A DNA stretch of 64,000 nt from Clostridia bacterium (GTDB taxonomy: Bacteria; Bacillota; Clostridia; Oscillospirales; Acutalibacteraceae). The notes below the pieces were generated by a model. It made no database searches. It worked only from the letters and a program-made list of their open reading frames with translations, and was not told where the DNA came from. Positions 57,644 to 64,000 of the stretch are shown one piece after another. The DNA is taken from assembly GCA_017623615.1 (NCBI GenBank), contig JAGAOT010000013.1:62001-126000 (forward strand), read 5' to 3'. Position numbers and translations under genes: made by a program. Each line of letters begins with the position of its first letter. The stretch's first letter is position 1.

Positions 57644-59002
57644 ATGATACCCCTTAAATTTAAGGAAGCCGCGGCGGCTGTTAAATCAACAACCGAGCTT
57701 TGCGGCAGCTTTGACAGTGTTTGCACAGATACAAGAAAAATAACGCAGGGATGCTTGTTTGTCGCTATCAAGGGCGAAAACTTTGACGGTCACGACTTTG
57801 CAAAAAAAGCTGTTGAAAGCGGAGCCGAGGCAGTTGTCTGCGAAAGGGACTGCGGTTTGGGCGACAGACAGATTCTTGTTGAAAGCACCCGCCTTGCTTT
57901 GCTTGACCTTGCGGGATATTACAGAAGCCTTTTCAAAATCCCCGTTATCGGAATAACGGGAAGTGTAGGCAAAACAACAACAAAGGAAATGACCCACGCG
58001 GTTATGTCCTCAAAATATAACACCCTCAAAAACGAGGGCAATCTCAATAACGAAATCGGCGTTCCGCTCACGCTTTTCAGGCTTGATGAAACTCATGAAG
58101 CGGCAGTTATTGAAATGGGAATGAGCGGTTTTGACGAAATTTCGCGAATGACCAAGGCGGTCAGACCTGATGCTGCGATAATCAGCAACATCGGCGTTTC
58201 GCATATCGAGCATCTCGGCTCGCGCGAGGGTATTTTGCGCGCAAAGCTTGAAATTCTTCACGGAATGAAGCCTGACGCACCCGTTATTTTAAACGCGGAT
58301 GACGATATGCTCATAACCGTGCGCCCCGATGCGCATCCCGTAATTTATTACGGAATTGAAAATGAAAAATCTATATTTAAGGCATTTGAAATAACCTCCA
58401 AAGAAAACGAAACCGAGCTGACTGTCGGTTTCAACGGCGGTTCGGGCAGGGTGAGCCTGCCTTTCCCGGGCCGCCACAATGTCTACAACGCGCTGGCGGC
58501 TGCTGCAGCGGGCTCTCTTTTCGGTATTGAGCCTATGGATGCTTTTGAAGCACTCAAAGCCTATGTTCCCGCAGGCATGCGCCAGAGAATCAATAAAAAA
58601 TTCGGCATGACCTTTATCGAGGATTGCTACAACGCAAGCCCCGATTCGCAGGCAGCAGCTCTTGCCGTGCTCGGCAGCATGAATGCCGCGCGCAAAATTG
58701 CTGTTATCGGCGATATGCTGGAGCTTGGTGCTGTCAGCGAAAGTGCCCATTATGATGTTGGCAGAAAAGCGGCAGAAAACGGAGTTGATGCCGTGTTTAC
58801 TTACGGTGAGCGCGCTGTGCAAACCGCCAAAGGTGCTTCGGACGGTGAGGTTAAGCTTGTCAGAAGCTTTCTTGATAAAGAGGAGCTTTCAAAGGAGCTT
58901 ATCGCTTTTCTTGAGCAGGACGATGCCGTTTTGTTCAAGGCAAGCAGGGGAATGAAGCTCGAAGAAGTTATTTTCTCGGTCTACGAGGCTCTTGAAAAAT
59001 AA
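57644..59002 (+). CDS. murF: UDP-MurNAc-tripeptide:D-Ala-D-Ala ligase
   Basis: A 452-residue Mur ligase that adds D-Ala-D-Ala. P-loop GITGSVGKTTTKEM (near residues 104-117), NEGNLNNEIGVPLTLF (near 128), EMGMSGFDEISRM (near 158), and MTFIEDCYNASPDS (near 325) are MurF landmarks. It follows murE after 5 bases, and no clear SD is visible between them, so translation is probably coupled. murF here lies between murE and mraY, which differs from B. subtilis. Confidence 0.95.
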   Translation: MIPLKFKEAAAAVKSTTELCGSFDSVCTDTRKITQGCLFVAIKGENFDGHDFAKKAVESGAEAVVCERDCGLGDRQILVESTRLALLDLAGYYRSLFKIPVIGITGSVGKTTTKEMTHAVMSSKYNTLKNEGNLNNEIGVPLTLFRLDETHEAAVIEMGMSGFDEISRMTKAVRPDAAIISNIGVSHIEHLGSREGILRAKLEILHGMKPDAPVILNADDDMLITVRPDAHPVIYYGIENEKSIFKAFEITSKENETELTVGFNGGSGRVSLPFPGRHNVYNALAAAAAGSLFGIEPMDAFEALKAYVPAGMRQRINKKFGMTFIEDCYNASPDSQAAALAVLGSMNAARKIAVIGDMLELGAVSESAHYDVGRKAAENGVDAVFTYGERAVQTAKGASDGEVKLVRSFLDKEELSKELIAFLEQDDAVLFKASRGMKLEEVIFSVYEALEK

Positions 59003-59017
59003 TAACGGGAGGAAAGA

Positions 59018-60052
59018 ATGAATACCGCTGCTGTGATTTTGATTGCGGGGGTTGCCGGCTTTGCGGTTACGGGCGCTTTGGGATTTATAATGATTCCTTG
59101 GCTGAGGAAGCTCAATTTCGGGCAAACTATTCTCGATATCGCCCCCAATCGGAGCGGCAAGCGGACCACTCCCACCATGGGCGGCTTTATGTTCATAATA
59201 GGCACATGCGCCGCCATTCTTCTTGCTGTTGCAACGGATAAACTTACGGGCGGCGACATAGCCGCATCGGGCAGCCTTTTGCCCGAAGAAATGTATACAA
59301 AGCTTTGGAGCGGAGTTGTAATGGCTCTTGCTTTCGCTCTTATCGGTTTTGTTGATGACTACATCAAGGTTGCCATGCATCAAAATCTCGGGCTCACGGT
59401 AAAGCAGAAAACCGTTATGCAGTTTTTTGTAAGCCTTGCGTATCTTACGGGGCTTTATATGGGCATGAACGGTGCGCCGCATATGTTTATTCCGTTTGTC
59501 GGAGCCGTTGAAACGGGATTTTTTCATTGGATTTTCGGAATTGTTATGATTTATGCCGCAGTTAATGCCGTCAATTTAACGGATGGGGTTGACGGCTTAT
59601 GCGGCAGCATTACTCTCACAACCGCGGTTTCAATCGGCGTTATAGCCGCGCTCAAAGGATTTTTCGGCTTTTCAATGGCTGCCGCCGCGCTTGCGGGCGC
59701 ATGCCTCGGTTTTGTCCTTTGGAACAAAAAACCCGCAAAGGTCTTTATGGGCAACACGGGCTCAATGTTCCTCGGAGGAATGGTTGTTGCGCTTGCGTAT
59801 GCAGTCGGCTGTCCGCTGCTTCTTCTTTTGGCGGGCATCGCTTATGTGATTGTGGGCGCATCCGATATTTTACAGATAGTTTACTTTAAGAAAACGGGCG
59901 GCAAAAGGCTTTTTGAAATGGCTCCCGTTCATCATCACCTTAAAATTATCGGTTGGAGCGAAAAGAAAATCGCTCTGGTGTTTACCGCCGTCAATGTTCT
60001 CGGCGGGCTTGCGGCAGTTGCCGTTATAAATTACAGCGGATATATTCTTTGA
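59018..60052 (+). CDS. mraY: phospho-MurNAc-pentapeptide translocase
   Basis: A 344-residue, roughly ten-span membrane enzyme that makes lipid I from UDP-MurNAc-pentapeptide and undecaprenyl phosphate. Landmarks: KRTTPTMGGFMFIIG (near residues 47-61), ALIGFVDDYIKV with the DD pair (near 107-118), NAVNLTDGVDGLCG (near 184-197), and FEMAPVHHHLKIIGWSE (near 306-322) with the HHH motif. GGGAGGAAAG SD, 15 bases after murF. Confidence 0.97.
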   Translation: MNTAAVILIAGVAGFAVTGALGFIMIPWLRKLNFGQTILDIAPNRSGKRTTPTMGGFMFIIGTCAAILLAVATDKLTGGDIAASGSLLPEEMYTKLWSGVVMALAFALIGFVDDYIKVAMHQNLGLTVKQKTVMQFFVSLAYLTGLYMGMNGAPHMFIPFVGAVETGFFHWIFGIVMIYAAVNAVNLTDGVDGLCGSITLTTAVSIGVIAALKGFFGFSMAAAALAGACLGFVLWNKKPAKVFMGNTGSMFLGGMVVALAYAVGCPLLLLLAGIAYVIVGASDILQIVYFKKTGGKRLFEMAPVHHHLKIIGWSEKKIALVFTAVNVLGGLAAVAVINYSGYIL

Positions 60053-60065
60053 AGGAGGGGGAAGC

Positions 60066-61316
60066 TTGAAGCAGGAAATCTTGGCGCACTTCGGTGTGTA
60101 TTATCTGATAAAAGATTTGTTTACCCGCAAAAAGAAGCTTCGCGATTTGTTTGCCGCGGGTCCTTTGGACATAACCTTTTTGGCGCTTGTTATCGCGCTG
60201 CTGACAATAGGCATAATAATGATGTTTTCGGCAAGCTATGTTAACGCATGGTATGATGCCGATGCGAAAAACGACCCGTATTATTACGTTAAAAAACAGG
60301 TGTTTTATGCAATACTCGGCGTTGTGCTGATGATTGCGGTTTCATATGTCAAGCCCGATGTTTTCAGAGATGTTTCGGGTGTTGTTATGATTATTGCAAT
60401 TCTGCTTTTGCTGTATGTGCTCATTAATCCCTATGAGGTGCCAGGCAAAGAGCAGTTCAAGCGCTGGATGTGGGTGCCCGTTATCGGCACGTTCCAGCCG
60501 TCGGAAATAGCAAAGCTTGCGCTGATAATGTTTTTGGCGTTCAGCATGGAACGCCACCACAAAAAGATTGAAAAAAACGCATGGATGATTGTTCCCTACG
60601 GCGTAATCATAGTTATGGTCTGCGCTCTTGTTTATGCGGAAAACCACGTTTCGGGCACTCTTCTCATCCTCGGCATCGGCGTTGCGATGATGTTTTTCGG
60701 CGGCATAAAAATGCGCTGGTTTGTTGCGGGTGCAGTGATTGTTGCCATTGTGGGCATATGGTTTGTGTTTAATGCTGATAAATTCCTTGAAGGCTATGCA
60801 AGCGAAAGAATTAGAATTTGGCTAAAGCTCCTCTTCGGCGAGGAATTAACGGCAGCGGAAACAAGGGGCTCGGGCTGGCAGAGCCAGCAGTCGCTTTATG
60901 CGATAGGTTCGGGCGGCCTTTTCGGGCTCGGCTTCGGCAATTCAAAGCAAAAGCACATGTATCTTCCCGAGCCGCAAAACGACTTTGTTTTTGCTGTTGT
61001 ATGCGAAGAACTCGGCTTTATCAGAGCCCTTCTTATAATATTGCTTTTTATCCTGCTTGTCGGCAGAGGATTTATAATCGGTCTTCGCGCAAGGAGCAGA
61101 TATGAAGCTCTGCTTGCAATGGGCATAAGCTTCCAGGTCGGCTTGCAGGCGGCGTTGAACATCGCCGTTGTAACCGCAACCGTACCCAACACGGGCATAA
61201 GCCTGCCGTTCTTCAGCTACGGAGGCACGGCTCTTGTTATTTTGCTTTTTGAAATGGGAATTGTTCTTTCAATATCAAGAAACAGCGAAAGGAAAATCAA
61301 AAATGCTCGAAAATAA
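60066..61316 (+). CDS. ftsW: SEDS glycosyltransferase FtsW
   Basis: A 416-residue, ten-span lipid II polymerase partner of the class B PBP. It starts at TTG 60066 with GGAGGGGG upstream. The SEDS motifs FQPSEIAKLALIMFLAF (near residues 143-159), the catalytic Asp region YLPEPQNDFVFAVVCEELGF (near 300-319) and NTGISLPFFSYGG (near 378) are present. A charged N-terminal extension of about 40 residues precedes the first span. In most clusters murD lies between mraY and ftsW; here there are only 13 bases. Confidence 0.93.
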   Translation: MKQEILAHFGVYYLIKDLFTRKKKLRDLFAAGPLDITFLALVIALLTIGIIMMFSASYVNAWYDADAKNDPYYYVKKQVFYAILGVVLMIAVSYVKPDVFRDVSGVVMIIAILLLLYVLINPYEVPGKEQFKRWMWVPVIGTFQPSEIAKLALIMFLAFSMERHHKKIEKNAWMIVPYGVIIVMVCALVYAENHVSGTLLILGIGVAMMFFGGIKMRWFVAGAVIVAIVGIWFVFNADKFLEGYASERIRIWLKLLFGEELTAAETRGSGWQSQQSLYAIGSGGLFGLGFGNSKQKHMYLPEPQNDFVFAVVCEELGFIRALLIILLFILLVGRGFIIGLRARSRYEALLAMGISFQVGLQAALNIAVVTATVPNTGISLPFFSYGGTALVILLFEMGIVLSISRNSERKIKNARK

Positions 61317-62424
61317 ACGCATTCTTATCGCAACCGGCGGCACGGGCGGCCACATTAACCCCGCTCTCGGCACTGCCGGCTACATAAAGGAAAAAAATCC
61401 CACCGCCGAAATAGTATTTGTCGGCACGGCGGATAAAATGGAAGCCCGCCTTGTTCCCGAGGCAGGCTACGAACTGCGAACAATCCAAATAAGCGGCTTT
61501 TGGAGAAGCTTTTCTCCCGAAGCGATAAAGCACAATATCGGCACGGTTTCAAAGCTGCTCAAAGCATCGTCGCAGGCAAAAAAGATAATTCAATCCTTCA
61601 AGCCTGACCTTGTGATTGGCTTTGGCGGCTATGTCAGCGGCCCCGTTCTGCGAATGGCGGCAAAAATGGGAATACCCACCGCAATCCACGAGCAGAATGC
61701 GTTCCCCGGTGTCACAAACAAGGCTCTTGCGGGCAAGGTTGACAGAGTAATGCTCACCGCAATTCAGGCTGAAAAGCATATTAAGCCCAAAAATCCTTGC
61801 GTTCTCACGGGTCTGCCCATACGCGGCGATATCCTTAAGGGTGACAGAGATTTTGCAAGGGCAGAGCTTGGTTTAACGGATAAGCCCCTTATTCTTTCAA
61901 TGGGCGGCAGCCTCGGCGCAAAGCCCGTGAACGATGCGGTAAAAGGTCTTATTCTTAATAAATATAAGGATAACGACTGCGTATTTCTTCATGCAACGGG
62001 CAAAAACAGCGACAGATTTAAAGAAGAGCTTGAAGAAAACGGCGTTGATTTAAAGGCGAATCCTCATATCAGAATTGTTGAATATATTGATATTCCCAAG
62101 TGCCTCCCCGCGGCGGATTTGGTTATAGGCCGTTCGGGCGCACGCACATTGAGCGAGCTTCAGGCGCTCGGCAAGCCGTCAATACTTATCCCGTCGCCTT
62201 ATGTTACCGAAAATCACCAGTATCATAATGCAATGGCTTTGGTTGAAAACGGAGCGGCGGAAATTCTTGAAGAAAAAGACCTTACTCCCGAAAGCCTTAC
62301 GGAAAGAGTGAATGCTCTTTTGAAGAACAAAAACAAGCTTTCCGAGATTGGAAAATGCGCCAAAGAAATGGCTGTTCTTGATGCAACGGAAAGAATTTAT
62401 CAGACCCTTTGTGAGATAGTTTAA
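61303..62424 (+). CDS. murG: lipid II synthase MurG
   Basis: A 373-residue GT28 glycosyltransferase that adds GlcNAc to lipid I at the inner membrane face. ATG 61303 has GAAAGGAAAA upstream and overlaps ftsW by 14 bases. G-loops GGTGGHINPALGTAGYI and GFGGYVSGPVLRMA, the AIHEQNAFPGVTNK stretch, and the UDP-GlcNAc region GRSGARTLSELQALGKPSIL are intact. Confidence 0.96.
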   Translation: MLENKRILIATGGTGGHINPALGTAGYIKEKNPTAEIVFVGTADKMEARLVPEAGYELRTIQISGFWRSFSPEAIKHNIGTVSKLLKASSQAKKIIQSFKPDLVIGFGGYVSGPVLRMAAKMGIPTAIHEQNAFPGVTNKALAGKVDRVMLTAIQAEKHIKPKNPCVLTGLPIRGDILKGDRDFARAELGLTDKPLILSMGGSLGAKPVNDAVKGLILNKYKDNDCVFLHATGKNSDRFKEELEENGVDLKANPHIRIVEYIDIPKCLPAADLVIGRSGARTLSELQALGKPSILIPSPYVTENHQYHNAMALVENGAAEILEEKDLTPESLTERVNALLKNKNKLSEIGKCAKEMAVLDATERIYQTLCEIV

Positions 62425-62473
62425 TCACAAAACCTTCGCTTTTTGAATACTATGGAACAGAGCAGTATTAAAT

Positions 62474-62496
62474 GCTCCCTTTATTTTCAAAGGAGC
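62474..62496 (+). promoter_or_regulatory. hairpin covering the murA ribosome binding site
   Basis: GCTCC-C-TTT / AAAGGAGC with a 6-base loop and a bulged C; the 3' arm is the AAAGGAG Shine-Dalgarno of murA, eight bases before ATG 62504. Confidence 0.55.
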
Positions 62497-62503
62497 GTGG
62501 GTT

Positions 62504-63760
62504 ATGAAAAAGATAATTGTCAACGGCGGCAATCCGCTTTGCGGAAGCGTTGATTTGCAGGGCTCCAAAAACAGCGCATTGCCGATTTTGGCGGCAGTTG
62601 CCGCGGCGGACGGAATCAGCGTTATACATAACTGCCCCGACCTGACAGATGTTACGGCGGCATTAAAAATACTTGAACATATCGGCTGTAAGATTAAGCG
62701 CGAGGGTCATACTGTTATTGCGGATTCCTCATGTGCAAACCGCTTTGACATCCCCGAAAGCCTGATGCGCGAAATGCGTTCCTCAATCGTGTTTCTCGGC
62801 GCGCTGCTTGCGCGTTTTGGTAATGCGTCGGTATCCTCGCCGGGCGGATGCGAAATCGGGCTTCGCCCCATTGATTTGCATTTAAACGCTTTACGCAACA
62901 TGAATGTTCAAATCAGCGAAAGAGGCGGCAGACTGAATTGCAAGGCAGCGCAAGGCATTAACGGCGGCAATATCAGCCTTTCTTTTCCGAGCGTCGGAGC
63001 AACGGAAAATATCATGCTTGCTTCGATGAGTGCAAGGGGCGAAACGGTTGTAACCAACGCCGCAAGAGAGCCTGAAATAATTGACCTTGCAAGCTTTTTG
63101 CAAAAATGCGGAGCGAAAATAAGCGGTGCGGGTCAAAGCGTTATTCGCATTAATCCGCCCGAAAAGCTGACGGGCGCGGAGCATACGATTATTTCCGACA
63201 GAATTGTTGCGTCAACCTTTATGGCGTGTGCGGCATCGGCGGGCGGCAAAATAGCGGTTAGCGGAGTTATCCGCGAGCATCTTGACCCTATAATACCCGT
63301 TTTTGAAGCGGCGGGCTGTGAGTCGGATTTCAACGGCAGAGAGCTGATTTTTAAAGCACCGAGCCGTGTTTCAAGAGTGAAATCAATCAGAACAATGCCT
63401 TATCCGGGCTTTCCGACGGATTCGCAGGCGATAGTCATGGCTATGCTTGCCAAGGCAAAAGGAACAAGCGTTATAACGGAAAAGATTTTTGAAAACAGGT
63501 TCAGGCATGTGCCGGAGCTTGTCAAAATGGGTGCGGACATAAGAGTTGAGGACGGCTGTGTTGCAGTCGTCGAGGGTGTTGAAGAGCTTCACGGCGCAAA
63601 GGTGACTGCCTGCGATTTGCGGGGCGGAAGCGCGTTGGTTGCCGCGGCTTTGGGTGCCGCAGGCAAAACGGTTGTTGAAGAAATTCATCACATTGACAGA
63701 GGGTGCGAGGCGATTGAAAAAAGCCTTACCGCTCTCGGTGCAGATATAAAAAGAGAATGA
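62504..63760 (+). CDS. murA: UDP-GlcNAc 1-carboxyvinyltransferase
   Basis: A 418-residue enzyme that catalyses the first committed step of peptidoglycan synthesis. The N-terminus GSVDLQGSKNSALPIL, the active loop SPGGCEIGLRPIDLHL with catalytic Cys116 (Cys is the fosfomycin-sensitive form), the middle PSVGATENIMLA and the end HIDRGCEAIEKSLTALGADI are all present. It lies 79 bases after murG, where B. subtilis has murB, and just before ftsQ. A hairpin may mask its ribosome site. Confidence 0.96.
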   Translation: MKKIIVNGGNPLCGSVDLQGSKNSALPILAAVAAADGISVIHNCPDLTDVTAALKILEHIGCKIKREGHTVIADSSCANRFDIPESLMREMRSSIVFLGALLARFGNASVSSPGGCEIGLRPIDLHLNALRNMNVQISERGGRLNCKAAQGINGGNISLSFPSVGATENIMLASMSARGETVVTNAAREPEIIDLASFLQKCGAKISGAGQSVIRINPPEKLTGAEHTIISDRIVASTFMACAASAGGKIAVSGVIREHLDPIIPVFEAAGCESDFNGRELIFKAPSRVSRVKSIRTMPYPGFPTDSQAIVMAMLAKAKGTSVITEKIFENRFRHVPELVKMGADIRVEDGCVAVVEGVEELHGAKVTACDLRGGSALVAAALGAAGKTVVEEIHHIDRGCEAIEKSLTALGADIKRE

Positions 63761-63778
63761 AAATGGCGGGATTGGAAA

Positions 63779-64000
63779 ATGAACAGAGAAATACAGCAGG
63801 GGACAGAAGGCAGACTTTCTCCCGAAGAAAGACAAAACAGAGTTAAAAAACTGAAAAGAAAAAGAAGATTCAGGCTTGCAGTTGTTACGGTGGGATTTTT
63901 CTTGCTTTTGAGCATAATAATCAGCCCTATCTTGCTCTTTGCCGTGTTCAGAGTTAAAACCTTTGCGGTGGAGGGCACAAGCCCTTATGCAAAAGAGGAA
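63779..64000 (+). CDS. ftsQ: cell division protein FtsQ/DivIB (3' end beyond window)
   Basis: The first 74 codons are visible. ATG 63779 lies 18 bases after murA with a weak GGAAA site. A Gln/Glu/Arg/Lys-rich cytoplasmic part (RQNRVKKLKRKRRFR) precedes one membrane span (LAVVTVGFFLLLSIIISPIL, near residues 36-55). Then FRVKTFAVEGTSPYAKEE is the typical start of the POTRA domain. The topology and position at the end of the dcw cluster support FtsQ/DivIB, which links FtsL and DivIC at the septum. Confidence 0.85.
   Translation, partial: MNREIQQGTEGRLSPEERQNRVKKLKRKRRFRLAVVTVGFFLLLSIIISPILLFAVFRVKTFAVEGTSPYAKEE

Noticed and set aside
1..64000. tRNA or rRNA genes
   Set aside because: No cloverleaf with a GGTTCGA-type T-loop or rRNA stretch was recognised by eye; a tRNAscan run would settle it.

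Overview
This window looks like a chromosome segment of an anaerobic, spore-forming Firmicute of the class Clostridia, most likely a gut or rumen Oscillospirales/Ruminococcaceae-type bacterium. The support is a set of sporulation genes (sigG, spoVAE, gpr, a PASTA-bearing SpoVD/FtsI-type PBP), AGGAGG-type ribosome binding sites with frequent TTG and GTG starts, near-consensus sigma-A promoters, a MurE with the meso-DAP motif DNPR, a dockerin-like giant secreted protein, and TGTAGGG-type palindromic repeats of the kind seen in gut Clostridia. The order-level placement is an inference. No tRNA, rRNA, CRISPR array, transposase or phage gene was recognised.

Layout. 0-10.5 kb: a truncated YfcC-type transporter, an LCAT-like secreted lipase, an SdpR/SdpI/YhcH operon with a clear operator, a divergent three-gene glycan operon (GH30, Gfo/Idh/MocA oxidoreductase, GH-A hydrolase) and a lipoprotein. 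10.6-14 kb: an RluA pseudouridine synthase and a polar amino acid ABC transporter. 14-21.5 kb: a 2-hydroxyacid dehydrogenase; a compact overlapping operon of a VTT membrane protein, galactokinase, two M42 aminopeptidases, a GNAT and a YhhN protein; then sigG with a hairpin over its start. 21.6-27 kb: a chagasin-like secreted protein and the potABCD polyamine operon. 27-37.5 kb (minus strand): a secreted PHP protein, a membrane M28 peptidase, three tandem EEP-family hydrolases, a phosphohexomutase, DUF2461, a methionine-gamma-lyase-like PLP enzyme and malQ. 37.6-41.8 kb: SIS protein, cytoplasmic GH84 and Cys-cluster protein as one overlapping unit, an MGMT-like protein, palindromic repeats and a HAD phosphatase. 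41.8-47.9 kb: a structured leader, the 1783-residue dockerin-like protein, and a 0.5-kb gene-free stretch. 47.9-51.5 kb: nagA, acpP, spoVAE, a 53-residue Cys-rich membrane protein, rpsT and gpr. 51.6-64 kb: the division and cell wall (dcw) cluster mraZ-rsmH-ftsL-spoVD/ftsI-murE-murF-mraY-ftsW-murG-murA-ftsQ (cut by the window end), which lacks murD.

How the genes fit together. The dcw cluster makes UDP-MurNAc-pentapeptide, lipid II and the septal machinery. nagA, the cytoplasmic GH84/SIS pair, galK, malQ and the phosphohexomutase suggest salvage of amino sugars, galactose and glucans. The exported GH30, GH-A and EEP proteins and the dockerin-like protein would act outside the cell. The best candidates for something not yet described are the dockerin-like protein with its leader, the GH84/SIS/Cys-cluster unit, the triple EEP cassette, the 53-residue membrane protein, and the RNA hairpins on sigG and upstream of the PBP gene.
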